This document shows, piece after piece, positions 1 through 8,763 of a DNA stretch of 64,000 bases. The position numbers were made by a program, and so were the translations under genes. Positions within the stretch are counted from its first letter, which is position 1, and the number at the start of each line of letters is the position of its first letter. Source of the DNA: Bacillota bacterium (GTDB lineage: Bacteria > Bacillota > Clostridia > Lachnospirales > Anaerotignaceae); NCBI GenBank assembly GCA_019422105.1, contig JAHZDZ010000004.1:105071-169070 (forward strand), in the 5' to 3' direction. The notes under the pieces are model-generated. The model searched no databases and had not been told where the DNA came from. It saw only the letters and a program-made list of their open reading frames with translations.

Positions 1-66
1 AATAAGAAGCCGCAGGGTGGCTGTTTTTACGGATGGAATGTTAAGTCCATCCGTTCTATAACTTAG
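1..66. repeat. Dispersed structured repeat, copy A
   Basis: This is one copy of a two-hairpin element that recurs at 15.6 kb and as a tandem array at 57.4 kb. The first hairpin has arms AGCC/GGCT followed by a T-run. The second is a perfect 9-bp stem, ACGGATGGA paired with TCCATCCGT. Relative to the 57-kb copies (ACGGATTGAAT/ATTCAATCCGT) the T-to-G change in the left arm is matched by A-to-C in the right, so pairing is conserved. The motif after the stem (ccgttctataacttag) resembles that at 15.65 kb. It may continue left of the window. The first hairpin could work as a terminator for an upstream gene. Confidence 0.6.
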
Positions 67-298
67 TCTTTTATTGGTATCGAAAAGAATTGGACCGCTG
101 AAAGCGGCTGTGCGCAGCAAGATATTGAGATTTCATGATTTTTGAAGAGATACCAGAAAGAGTTTTATTGCTCTGACTGACTGAAAAAAAGTTACAAAGG
201 ATTTTTTTTGAAATATTGACATTTCTTTCAGAAAATGGGGATGCATTTTATAAAATTCGGCGTCTAATGGTTAACGGAATCAAAGGGGAGCGAAGGAT

Positions 299-853
299 GT
301 GAGATTGTTGAAAGCGGATGAAATGCCTGAGAAGGACTTGATATCAGATAAAGCTCCGGTAAAGTGCCTGGATTTGGAGGATGCAATCAGTAAATACGGC
401 AACAGCCTTTTAAGACTCTGTTTTTTATATTTGAAGGACATCCATCTGGCAGAGGATGCCCTTCAGGAAACCTTTTTAAAAGCATACAGAGGATATGGAG
501 GCTTTAACGGCGCCTGCGCAGAAAAAACCTGGATTACAAGAATCGCTATCAATGTGTGCAAGGACTTCCTGCGCAAGTCATGGTTCAAGCATAAAAATAC
601 AGAAGATGAACTGTCAGACATTCCCTATGAAGCGGGATTTGAAAATTCCCATGACCGGGATGAACTGATTGTTCAAATTATGAAGCTGCCGAGAAAATAC
701 AGGGAAGTGATACTTTTATATTATTATCATGATTTTAAAGTATCTGAGATTACACAAATTCTTGGGATACCCCGCGGTACTGTCTCAAGCAGGCTTAACA
801 GGGGCAGGGACCAATTGAAGGAAAACTTGAAAGGGTGGTATTATGATGAATAG
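299..853 (+). CDS. ECF-type RNA polymerase sigma factor
   Basis: A 184-residue sigma-70 family protein of the extracytoplasmic-function class, which directs RNA polymerase to stress or envelope promoters. Region 2 covers about residues 28-95 (including the LAEDALQETFLKAY segment) and region 4 about 120-178, ending in a helix-turn-helix with SEITQILGIPRGTVSSRL. The GTG at 299 is chosen because AAGGGGAG lies 8 nt upstream; an in-frame ATG at 323 is the alternative. It overlaps the next gene by 11 bp, as expected for a translationally coupled sigma/anti-sigma pair. The promoter is not clear; a CGTC-like box at 261 might be an autoregulatory -10, but I see no convincing -35. Confidence 0.9.
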   Translation: MRLLKADEMPEKDLISDKAPVKCLDLEDAISKYGNSLLRLCFLYLKDIHLAEDALQETFLKAYRGYGGFNGACAEKTWITRIAINVCKDFLRKSWFKHKNTEDELSDIPYEAGFENSHDRDELIVQIMKLPRKYREVILLYYYHDFKVSEITQILGIPRGTVSSRLNRGRDQLKENLKGWYYDE

Positions 854-2252
854 TATAAAGGATGATATTGACGAAAGACTTTCCGGCCTTACGGTCTCTG
901 ATAATTTAAAATACAAAATCATATTTAAATCTCAGGTAAAAAGGTTTCCGAGAAGGCGTTATGCCGCAGGGATTATAGCGGCATGCCTCTGTCTGGTACT
1001 GTTTATTGGAAGCGCCATTGGAAATACTACCCTCTTTCAAAAGGTATCCGACATGCTGGGGGGGAGCTATGAGGGTGAAATTATACAGGCGATACCGCCC
1101 AAGGAAGGCGGTACTGAGAATAAGGGGATAAAAATGGAGGTTGTCGGTGCTCTAAATGACGGCGACATGGCCATGGTTTATATTGTCGTTCAGGATTTGG
1201 AGAAGGATAGGTTGGATGAAACCTTCCGTTTTAATGAGTTGGATTTTTCTGATGACAGTATCAAAAATATCGCGAGCTGGGATTATGATGTGATTGACTA
1301 TGACGCTGAGACGAAATCGCTGATTATCAGGGCTAAGCTAAGCGGTGAAAATTTGGATGGTCAGGAGATTAACCTGGACGCAAAATCGTTTTACAGCAAA
1401 GAGGAGAACTTTGAGGACATTCCCCTGTTTAGTTCTCTTGATGAGTACGCTGAAAATGAGGCGGAATATATTCCTGTTGGAAAGGAATTTGTTGATGAGG
1501 GCGGAAAAAGGGTTCAAAGAAAATACTTAAAAACCGATGTTTTGAATGAACCTATAGAAGAAATCAGGGATGATGGGGGCGGCACGGCTGCGTACCTTTC
1601 CAACATCGGCATGATAGATGGAAATCTTCATATCCAGTTTAAATATGAGGCAAAGGGAATCAGGCAGTGTCACGCATCCCTTGGGTTTGAAAAGGACGGC
1701 GCATTTATTGGTTATGGTGCCAGCCTGGAATATTTCACTGTAAATGAAAAGGGACATGTTGAGGATTCCTTCAACGAGATTTTAGGGGAAAACGGCGTTT
1801 ATTATGAGGAAATCATTGTTGATATTGACGATATGGATTTGGAGAAAGAGGAGCTGAAGAATATTTCCTTAAATGCCTCCTTTGCTGTTAACCGGGTATG
1901 TGTAGACGGGGAATGGAATTTGAATTTCAAAATCAAGGCCGTTGATGAGGTAAAGAAGGCGGAGACAAGTATTCATATAGGAGATTTAAGGGTAACCAAA
2001 GTTACCCTTTCCCCCATTGGTGTGACAATGAGAGGCATATCAAAGGATGGAGATTTCAGTTACCCGCTGAAGGTTGAGGTAAACTATGGCGCAAAGACGA
2101 TTCAACTGGAGGAGGAGGGTTCCTACTGGTACCTTGATGAGAGTAAGACAGGTATGGATAATACAATGATACGGTTTGTTTTCCGAGATATAACAGATAT
2201 CACAAAGGTGAAAAGCATGCAGATAAATGACGAGATTATTTATTTTCAATAA
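843..2252 (+). CDS. Membrane anti-sigma-like protein with DUF4179-type ectodomain
   Basis: A 469-residue protein with a short cytoplasmic N-terminus (about 1-38), one membrane helix (about 39-62, rich in I, A, C, L) and a large extracellular part of about 400 residues. The gene overlaps the ECF sigma gene by 11 bp. By position and topology it is the cognate anti-sigma factor: the cytosolic tail would hold the sigma factor and the ectodomain would sense a signal. The region after the helix resembles DUF4179 proteins, which are often partners of such sigma factors in Clostridia. I see no zinc-binding HxxxCxxC motif, so it is not a ZAS-type anti-sigma. AAAGGGTGG precedes the ATG pair at 843/846. 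The ligand is unknown. Confidence 0.75.
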   Translation: MMNSIKDDIDERLSGLTVSDNLKYKIIFKSQVKRFPRRRYAAGIIAACLCLVLFIGSAIGNTTLFQKVSDMLGGSYEGEIIQAIPPKEGGTENKGIKMEVVGALNDGDMAMVYIVVQDLEKDRLDETFRFNELDFSDDSIKNIASWDYDVIDYDAETKSLIIRAKLSGENLDGQEINLDAKSFYSKEENFEDIPLFSSLDEYAENEAEYIPVGKEFVDEGGKRVQRKYLKTDVLNEPIEEIRDDGGGTAAYLSNIGMIDGNLHIQFKYEAKGIRQCHASLGFEKDGAFIGYGASLEYFTVNEKGHVEDSFNEILGENGVYYEEIIVDIDDMDLEKEELKNISLNASFAVNRVCVDGEWNLNFKIKAVDEVKKAETSIHIGDLRVTKVTLSPIGVTMRGISKDGDFSYPLKVEVNYGAKTIQLEEEGSYWYLDESKTGMDNTMIRFVFRDITDITKVKSMQINDEIIYFQ

Positions 2253-2260
2253 GAACCGGA

Positions 2261-2292
2261 AAAACAGGGTGTGTTTGCGCCCTGTTTTTTTA
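2261..2292 (+). terminator. Intrinsic terminator after the sigma/anti-sigma pair
   Basis: An 8-bp stem AAACAGGG/CCCTGTTT with a 10-nt loop is followed by seven T. Confidence 0.85.
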
Positions 2293-2522
2293 GAAGCAGT
2301 TGTTGATGAACAATGTGTATTGTAAAATAATATGTAGTATAGGGAAATGAGAGATAGCTCTCGGCAAAATTTGGGCTGAGGATACTTTTTATCCTGTATT
2401 TTCGGGATTAAGCTAATAATGGTGCGCAACTTAAAGTTACCCCCGCTATGCAACCAAAAGCTGGTGGTGTATTTGGAATGCAGCGGATAGAATAAAGCTG
2501 CGATAGAATGAAAGGGAAAAAA

Positions 2523-3278
2523 ATGACATTTGGAGAAAAGGTACAAAAATTGAGAAAAGAGGCATCCCTGTCACAGGAGGAGCTAGCATACCGGCTGAAG
2601 GTTTCCCGTCAGGCTGTCAGCAAATGGGAGAACAATAATGGTTTTCCCGAGACAGAAAAGCTGATTAAGCTGGCTGAACTGTTCCACACGAACCTGGATT
2701 ATCTACTGAGGGAGGAAGAACAAAAAGAAAGTGCGGAGAAGGAAAAAACGGAAGAGGATACGAGAGCAGGCGATTGCTTCGAGCAGGCGTTTGAGAGTTA
2801 CATTGCCTTTTATAAGAGGAAAAAGCGTAAGGTCGCCGTTGGAGTATTCTGTATGATTGCAAGTCTGGCATTTTTGTATACGGAAGTGTCAGAGCTGGGA
2901 TTACTGCTTTTTCTCTGCTCCTGTACTCTTGCCGCTGCTCTTTTTGTTTCGGCATCACTGAAAGATAACAGTGGAGCGGAAAAATACTTTCGGGACACTG
3001 GCGCGGTTTTGTTTATCAATGAACGGATTGCAAGGGAATATGATGAATATCGTAAAAAGTATGGCAGCCTGGTGGTTTTTGCTGTTATTCTACTTGGAAT
3101 CAGCTTTCTCATACTGCCTGTTTTAGCCGGTATAATTTCTTTTTCGGATGAAAATACAGAGGATTTTTTTGTAAATGCCTGTATGTTCATAGGAACGGCG
3201 GGAACGGCAGTGTCAGCTTTTATCCTTCTCTATTATGGAGGCGTGCTTAAAATCTACCGCAGATTATTGAAAAAATAA
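2523..3278 (+). CDS. XRE-family regulator with C-terminal membrane segments
   Basis: The N-terminal 65 residues form a classic Cro/CI helix-turn-helix (LSQEELAYRLKVSRQAVSKW), the subtype common in Firmicutes. A charged linker follows, then about four hydrophobic helices in the last 150 residues. It therefore looks like a membrane-anchored DNA-binding protein. The longest frame starts at ATG 2508, but AAAGGG lies between that ATG and a second ATG at 2523 with proper spacing, so 2523 is preferred (251 aa). A lipoprotein gene starts 12 bp after its stop, suggesting one transcript. What it regulates is not evident. Confidence 0.85.
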   Translation: MTFGEKVQKLRKEASLSQEELAYRLKVSRQAVSKWENNNGFPETEKLIKLAELFHTNLDYLLREEEQKESAEKEKTEEDTRAGDCFEQAFESYIAFYKRKKRKVAVGVFCMIASLAFLYTEVSELGLLLFLCSCTLAAALFVSASLKDNSGAEKYFRDTGAVLFINERIAREYDEYRKKYGSLVVFAVILLGISFLILPVLAGIISFSDENTEDFFVNACMFIGTAGTAVSAFILLYYGGVLKIYRRLLKK

Positions 3279-3290
3279 GGGAGTGGGTTT

Positions 3291-3833
3291 ATGGTAAAAA
3301 AGAGGATAATAGTAATGCTTTGTATATGTGCGGCTTTTTTGACTGCATGCAGCACGGAAAAAAAGGAAGGGCATAGTGACGAATATTTTGGTAAAATAGT
3401 GAAAAGTCAGGTGGAGGAAGAGAAAAAACGGAATAAAATGGTGATTGTGGATTTGAAAAACAGCACAACACTGTTTGAGACGGAGGATAGAGATGTAATA
3501 GATGACTTTTGCAGTCATGTATTTACGGAGGAAGCGGAGGCTATGGGGGAAGAGCAGAATGCGGAAGGTTTAGAAACCGGCGAAAAGCAGTATTCCTATA
3601 TCCTCTATCAGGAGCCGACCGTACTTTTAGGCGAGGATAGAAAGGCAGAGCCTGAATATAAGGAGATGTTACGGATTACGACTTATAAAGACGCTCCTCT
3701 TGTAGAATACAGCGTCAACTCCAATGTGATCCACGTGCCCTTTTTAGCAGGAGGAATTACATTGATACAGCAGGTGACAAAGGATACGATGAGTTATTTA
3801 AATGATGTGGAAAAATATGAGCAGTATGAATAA
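3291..3833 (+). CDS. Hypothetical lipoprotein
   Basis: A 180-residue protein with a lysine-rich N-terminus, a hydrophobic stretch and a lipobox LTAC (Cys at residue 20), so it should be lipidated and held on the outer face of the membrane. The mature part is charged and acidic and I recognise no enzyme family. It lies 12 bp behind the membrane-anchored XRE gene, probably in the same operon, and ends at a strong terminator. Confidence 0.75.
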   Translation: MVKKRIIVMLCICAAFLTACSTEKKEGHSDEYFGKIVKSQVEEEKKRNKMVIVDLKNSTTLFETEDRDVIDDFCSHVFTEEAEAMGEEQNAEGLETGEKQYSYILYQEPTVLLGEDRKAEPEYKEMLRITTYKDAPLVEYSVNSNVIHVPFLAGGITLIQQVTKDTMSYLNDVEKYEQYE

Positions 3834-3842
3834 GATAAATGG

Positions 3843-3878
3843 ATGAGAATAAGCCTATGGTTTATTCTCATTTTTTTT
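3843..3878 (+). terminator. Intrinsic terminator
   Basis: A perfect 10-bp stem ATGAGAATAA/TTATTCTCAT with a 9-nt loop is followed by eight T. Confidence 0.9.
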
Positions 3879-4302
3879 GTTTCGGTATATATAATCGGGA
3901 GCGAAGTGTGGTAAAATAACAATAAATTCATTGGTATATCCCAATCATTTTTACGGGATATCGCTGTATGTGTGCTTTTAGAAGCGTTCTCTTTTTCGGA
4001 ACATTTGCTGCAAATAGTCTCATATGCAGACCCTTTCGTGATAAAAGTTTGTATGTGTGCTACTTACAGGCTGTTTGCTATGATTTTATAATAATAAACG
4101 ATTACAATATTCTGCGAGCTTAGAGGACAAATAGCCGACTTTTTTCAGACATGAGGGCAAAAAGAGGTTGTCTGAAATATCTGCATGAATATTAATATAT
4201 TGTTTACTGGCTGTTCATAATTTGTTCAAAATGCCGGCCTATAATAAATACATAAGGATGATGATACAAATTCATATAGACAAAAGCAAAGGAGGAATTC
4301 AT
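3879..4302 (+). other. Gene-free stretch upstream of the HtrA gene
   Basis: I see no gene here. About 3999-4035 holds a phrase (tttgctgcaaatagtct followed by gcagaccc) that closely matches tttgctgcgcaaatagtct...gcaccc in the 27-kb repeat block, so a fragment of that repeat family probably lies here. A TATAAT at 4240-4245 is a likely -10 for the protease gene; no good -35 is visible at the usual distance. Confidence 0.5.
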
Positions 4303-5814
4303 ATGGATGAGGAAAAAAGATGGGGAGAAGAAAACAGGGAAGAAAAAATAGATCAGGTGTCAAATGAAGAAAAAAAGCATCAGCAGGAGGATGAGAACAG
4401 GGAGACAGCATCGGGCACATCTGAGGCCGGCGAGAACGCCTATAACGAGGATTTTTTAGATGGAACTAACGAGGATTCCATGCCTGACGGAGAGTACAGG
4501 TATTCTCCGAAGGCTGATGGCAGGTATGGTTTAGATGGAAATCACCGGGACCGTATCAAGGTGATTGAGCGATTGGAAAACAAAGGGCCGTCAACGGATG
4601 AAGATACAGCAGGTCAAGAACATTTTTATAAGGAAACGGTAAAAGAAAAGAAAGAAAAAAAATCGAAGAGTTTTTCCTTCAAAAAACTGATAGCAGCCTG
4701 TCTGGTCATCAGTGTTGCAGGAGGAGGAAGTATCGGGGCAGGCTATTCCCTGACGCAGCATTATTTAAACAGCAAGGATGAGGCAATAGATGCCTCTGTG
4801 AATAATAACACCACTAGCAGCAGCGGCGGTTCTGCCTTGGCGCTATCTTATGTCAAGGGGGACGCGGTGGACGTTATAAAGGCGGTTTCTCCTTCTGTTG
4901 TCAGTATCACAACGAAGGTATCCGGCAGCACAACAACCTTTTTTGGCAATATCCCCTATGAGGGAAAAGGGGCGGGCAGCGGTGTTATATTCCACGAGGA
5001 TGACACAAAGGTTTATATTGTCACCAACAACCATGTAATTGACGGTGCGTCTCAGATTGGTATTTCCATTACCGGAAATGAAAATATACCCGCTTCTGTA
5101 GTGGGGGCTGATTCCTCCAGTGATTTGGCAGTTATTTCCGTTTTAAAGACGGATCTTGCCTCTGCCGGCATTGACAGTGTAACCTGTGCGAAATTTGGAG
5201 ATTCCGACAGCCTTGAGGTAGGAGAAAGCGTGTTGGCAATCGGCAACGCACTGGGCGAGGGAAAATCTGCTACAGGCGGCATGGTGAGCGCCGTAGAGAA
5301 GGAAATTACAGTAGATGGGAAAAAATTGAGCGTTATACAGGTGGATGCAGCCATAAATCCCGGCAACAGCGGCGGTGCGCTGGTAAATTATAAAGGCGAG
5401 GTAGTCGGTATTAACACAGCGAAAACAGCAGAGCAGTCTGTGGAGGGAATGGGATACGCGATTCCAAGCAATCAGTTTACACCGATTATGAATACACTTT
5501 TGGAAAAAGGACATATTGAGAAGCCATATCTGGGCATTGTAGGCTCTGATATTACAGATGATTTGGCAGAGCTTTACGGTCTTCCGGTAGGCGTCTTGAT
5601 CAGGCAGGTGGAGGAAGGCGGCAGTGCAGCGACTGCCGGCATTCAGGCCAGTGATATTATAACGGAATTTGCCGGAGAGAAAATTATGAACATGGACGAT
5701 CTGGTTACGAATTTGGCGAAGCAAAAGGTAGGAGATTCTGTAGATATCAGAATTATCAGAGATGGAAAAACAGCTATGACAATGAAGGTTGTCATAAAAG
5801 ACGCTAATGCGTAA
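4303..5814 (+). CDS. HtrA/DegP-like membrane-anchored serine protease
   Basis: A 503-residue trypsin-like protease/chaperone of the HtrA family for quality control of exported proteins. It has an unusually long, acidic cytoplasmic N-terminus (about 1-127), one membrane helix (about 128-150), a Ser/Gly/Thr-rich linker, the protease domain with triad His244 (TNNHVIDG), Asp274 (SSDLAV) and Ser356 (GNSGG), and one PDZ domain (about 405-500). The reading frame is open from 4222, but ATG 4303 has AAAGGAGG seven bases upstream and the -10-like TATAAT lies inside the extension, so 4303 is the start. HtrA proteins are usually induced by envelope stress; no CssR-type site was recognised. Confidence 0.93.
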   Translation: MDEEKRWGEENREEKIDQVSNEEKKHQQEDENRETASGTSEAGENAYNEDFLDGTNEDSMPDGEYRYSPKADGRYGLDGNHRDRIKVIERLENKGPSTDEDTAGQEHFYKETVKEKKEKKSKSFSFKKLIAACLVISVAGGGSIGAGYSLTQHYLNSKDEAIDASVNNNTTSSSGGSALALSYVKGDAVDVIKAVSPSVVSITTKVSGSTTTFFGNIPYEGKGAGSGVIFHEDDTKVYIVTNNHVIDGASQIGISITGNENIPASVVGADSSSDLAVISVLKTDLASAGIDSVTCAKFGDSDSLEVGESVLAIGNALGEGKSATGGMVSAVEKEITVDGKKLSVIQVDAAINPGNSGGALVNYKGEVVGINTAKTAEQSVEGMGYAIPSNQFTPIMNTLLEKGHIEKPYLGIVGSDITDDLAELYGLPVGVLIRQVEEGGSAATAGIQASDIITEFAGEKIMNMDDLVTNLAKQKVGDSVDIRIIRDGKTAMTMKVVIKDANA

Positions 5815-5856
5815 ATTGACTGCGGTATTAATGCAGAAAAAAATACGATATGCTTT

Positions 5857-5897
5857 AGCAGGACAGTCCTATATAAAAGGATTGTCCTGTATTTTTA
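5857..5897 (+). terminator. Intrinsic terminator of the HtrA gene
   Basis: AGGACAGTCCT pairs with AGGATTGTCCT (one G-U pair) around a short A/T loop and is followed by a T-rich tail. Confidence 0.8.
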
Positions 5898-6103
5898 TTT
5901 CTGCAAAAAAAAGCAAAGCAGAAAGGGCTCTTTTTTTGTTTCAAAAGAATATATAAAGTTAAAACAGTACAATAAAAATGCAAAGCATTCATTTATTTTT
6001 TTAAAATGTACATTGAAACCATATTTTTGTACCATTTAAAAGAAGCATTTACATCCTGTAATATTACAATCCTCTTACAAAATCTGGATTTCAGGAATTA
6101 TAG

Positions 6104-6132
6104 TTGCAACTTATTGTTGTAAAATGTATTAT
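6104..6132 (+). promoter_or_regulatory. Sigma-A promoter of the stalk-domain gene
   Basis: TTGCAA (6104-6109), a 17-nt spacer, then TATTAT (6127-6132). The predicted transcript start near 6139 lies downstream of the ATG at 6124, so translation must begin further in, at 6172. Between the HtrA terminator and here the DNA is AT-rich without a gene; about 5909-5925 shares a 15-base phrase (aaagcaaagcagaaa) with the 27-kb repeat block. Confidence 0.7.
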
Positions 6133-6171
6133 ATAAATGAAGAAGCAATACATGTTCAGGAGGGGATGACA

Positions 6172-6939
6172 ATGAAAAAGGCAGTGAAGAGATTGTTGGC
6201 TACCATGGTGATGTCCGTTACGGTTCTTGCACAAATGCAGTTTGTATACGCTCAGGATGAAGAAAAGAAAACAACAATTATTGTGGATGATAAGGTTTTA
6301 GAGAGTAAAGTGCCTCCCGTTGTTGCGGATGGCTATACTCTGGTACCGGTAAGAGCTCTTTCAGAGGCTCTTGGTTTTCAGGTAGCGTGGGATGATGCGG
6401 AGAAAAAAATTACACTGATAAAAATCGGCAGTTATATTGAAATGCGTTTAAATTCCATGTATGTCAATGTAAATGGTACACAGAAGCTTTTGGATGCCAT
6501 GCCCAGAGTCATTGACGGCAGTACTATGATTCCTATACGCTTTGTGTCGGAAGGTTTTGGCATGTATGTGACATATGATGAGACGTTTTTGAAGGACGGC
6601 TCTAAGGGTATCTGGATAACGGATAACTTTTTAATGAATTTGGAAAATGAACTGACCTATGCCAAGAAGACGGATAACTATATCCCTGTTAAAAACGATG
6701 CCAACAAGCCTGTAAGCAGGTATGTTTTGAGTGAAGAGGGCGAAACAATTCGCTATATCGCCAAGGGAGACAAATATCAGGATGTTGTTGCAAAATATCC
6801 TGGTGTCAGCACAGCGGATACAAATAAAATAGTGATAGGTTCCCTGTATGAGCCGGGACAAAAGGCGGTTTCCGGTAATATGACGTTTCTTTTTAAGGAT
6901 GGCATTGTGAGCGAAGTAAGTATAACGCCTAATAAATAG
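6172..6939 (+). CDS. Secreted stalk-domain (copper amine oxidase N-like) protein
   Basis: A 255-residue exported protein. Residues 1-28 form a signal peptide ending at an AQA-type or VYA-type site. Residues about 30-140 match the 'copper amine oxidase N-terminal-like' or stalk domain: the paired motifs LVPVRALSEALGF and MIPIRFVSEGFGM are its two halves. This domain is widespread on Clostridia surfaces and has no copper or oxidase activity of its own. The last about 100 residues are of unknown function. ATG 6172 is preceded by AGGAGGGG with 7-nt spacing. It appears to be a single-gene transcript. Confidence 0.85.
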   Translation: MKKAVKRLLATMVMSVTVLAQMQFVYAQDEEKKTTIIVDDKVLESKVPPVVADGYTLVPVRALSEALGFQVAWDDAEKKITLIKIGSYIEMRLNSMYVNVNGTQKLLDAMPRVIDGSTMIPIRFVSEGFGMYVTYDETFLKDGSKGIWITDNFLMNLENELTYAKKTDNYIPVKNDANKPVSRYVLSEEGETIRYIAKGDKYQDVVAKYPGVSTADTNKIVIGSLYEPGQKAVSGNMTFLFKDGIVSEVSITPNK

Positions 6940-7270
6940 GCGGGATAATGCTTTGTAAAGCGGGTGAAAATGACCTGAGAATGACGTCTTAGGTATTTTA
7001 CTAAAAAGTGTTTTCTGCAAAGTTATGATTGTATCAATATAAGAAGCTCTCCCTTATCAATTGATTTGGGAGAGCTTCTTGTCTGCATAATACAAAACGG
7101 CGCGCAGTTGCTTTTACAATACAGATGGGATAAAATAAAAATACGCTTTCTGTAGCTGCTTTGGCAAAAGGTCTGTTTCTATGGAACTATATTATCAATA
7201 AGAGCTTTTATTTATAGAATGGCGGGTTGAAGTGAGGAATAGGCTAAAATGGTAAGAAGGCTTAGCACGG
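6940..7270 (+). other. Intergenic stretch with a 13-bp hairpin
   Basis: No gene is visible. The only clear feature is a perfect inverted repeat at 7041-7080, AAGAAGCTCTCCC/GGGAGAGCTTCTT, with a 14-nt loop. It lacks a clean T-run, so it may be a weak or bidirectional terminator or a processing site. The stretch after 7085 is AT-rich with no promoter I would defend. Confidence 0.5.
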
Positions 7271-8659
7271 ATGAGAAGAACATTGTTCGGAAAGAAGTGG
7301 TTGGGAATGGATTTATGGATTGCGATCGGCCTTTTTCTATTTTTTCTGGTAGGAAGTGTGGTTTTACAGGTTCCGACGATATTGCCTGTTATTCTGGGCA
7401 TGCTTTGTTTTTCGGCTGTTGCCTTGCACAGGGGATATACTGTAGGTCAAGTCGGCAAAATGATACGAAAAGGCGCTGTCAGATCCCTGATTGTCATTGA
7501 GGTTGTAACTTTGATAGGAGTATTGACCGCTCTTTGGAGAGCCTCCGGTACAATTCCTTATCTTATCTATTACAGTATTAAATTTGTTGACCCAAAATTC
7601 TTTGTGCTGTTTGCGTTTTTTTTGACAGGTCTGGTTTCCTATATGCTGGGCAGCAGCTTTGGCGCTGCGGGCACTATAGGAGCAGTGCTGATGGTTATAG
7701 CAAGATCAAGCGGTGTAAGTGTACCCTTTACGGCCGGCGCCGTATTGTCAGGAGCTTACTGGGGAGACAGAACAGCGCCAACGTCCTCCTGTGCCGTACT
7801 GGTGGCATCATTAACGGATACAGAGCTCTATGACAATGTGAAAAGGATGTGGAAAACAGGAGTGCTCCCCCTTCTATTGACATTGGGCGTTTATGCGGCA
7901 CTGTCCTTTTTCTCACCGCAGGCGGGCGGGAGTACGGAGCTTTCAGAACAACTTTCCGCAAATTTTCATTTATCTGCGGTGACGGTAATGCCCGCTGTAT
8001 TGATTCTGGTTTTGCCTTTGTTTAAAATAGAAGTAAAGAAAGCAGTGGCAGTCAGTGCGTTTTGTGCCGCTTTGGCGGCCGTTTTTGTACAGAAAGTCCC
8101 CTTCGCTTCATTGGCAGAGGTTTCTTTTCTGGGGTTTCACCTTGAGGGAGAGGTAACACTGGACGCTGTGCTGGGCGGCGGCGGAATTGCTTCCATGTGG
8201 AAAGCAATGAGTATTGTTTTGGTATCCTCTACCTATGCGGCAATTTTTGAGGAGACAAAAATGCTGAGTGCAGTGGAGAATATATTAAAATGCGTTTGCA
8301 TCCGTGTAAGGACTTTTACGGCTATTGCCGCTGTTTCCGTACTGGTCTGTGCCGTAACATGTAATCAGACTTTGGCAATTATGCTGGTAGAACAGTTATT
8401 TGCACCTGTATATGATGGAAAAGAGGGAGGAAGAAAAAAGCTTGCTGTTGATATTTCGAATTCTGCTGTCCTGCTGGCCGGTTTGATACCCTGGAGTGTT
8501 GCCTGTACTGTGCCTTTGGCGATGATGGGGGCCGATTTGGGGGCGCTGCCCTATGCTTGTCTGCTTTATTTGATTCCTCTGTGCAATCTTTTTGCGGGAA
8601 GAGAGAAAAGAACTGAAAACAAAGGAAAGAAAGATGCGGCCTATACGGTATCGTTGTAA
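7271..8659 (+). CDS. NhaC-family Na+/H+ antiporter
   Basis: A 462-residue polytopic membrane protein with about eleven hydrophobic helices. The segment SGAYWGDRTAPTSSCAVLVASL and the preceding glycine/serine-rich helix are characteristic of the NhaC antiporter family, which exchanges sodium (sometimes coupled to an organic acid or amino acid) for protons. AGAAGG lies about 10 nt before the ATG at 7271; an internal ATG at 7307 is an alternative. A second, distinct NhaC protein occurs at 48.4 kb. Being a monocistronic gene, its substrate cannot be inferred from context. Confidence 0.88.
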   Translation: MRRTLFGKKWLGMDLWIAIGLFLFFLVGSVVLQVPTILPVILGMLCFSAVALHRGYTVGQVGKMIRKGAVRSLIVIEVVTLIGVLTALWRASGTIPYLIYYSIKFVDPKFFVLFAFFLTGLVSYMLGSSFGAAGTIGAVLMVIARSSGVSVPFTAGAVLSGAYWGDRTAPTSSCAVLVASLTDTELYDNVKRMWKTGVLPLLLTLGVYAALSFFSPQAGGSTELSEQLSANFHLSAVTVMPAVLILVLPLFKIEVKKAVAVSAFCAALAAVFVQKVPFASLAEVSFLGFHLEGEVTLDAVLGGGGIASMWKAMSIVLVSSTYAAIFEETKMLSAVENILKCVCIRVRTFTAIAAVSVLVCAVTCNQTLAIMLVEQLFAPVYDGKEGGRKKLAVDISNSAVLLAGLIPWSVACTVPLAMMGADLGALPYACLLYLIPLCNLFAGREKRTENKGKKDAAYTVSL

Positions 8660-8671
8660 TTTTCCACACAC

Positions 8672-8700
8672 AAAGCAGCCGACTCTATGGCTGCTTTTTT
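8672..8700 (+). terminator. Intrinsic terminator of the NhaC gene
   Basis: AAAGCAGCC/GGCTGCTTT with an 8-nt loop is followed by T residues. Confidence 0.88.
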
Positions 8701-8763
8701 GATGGGAACAAATCATTGGAAAAACCGTCCAAATAAGAAAAAGCAGTTGAGGAGGGGTTAATT

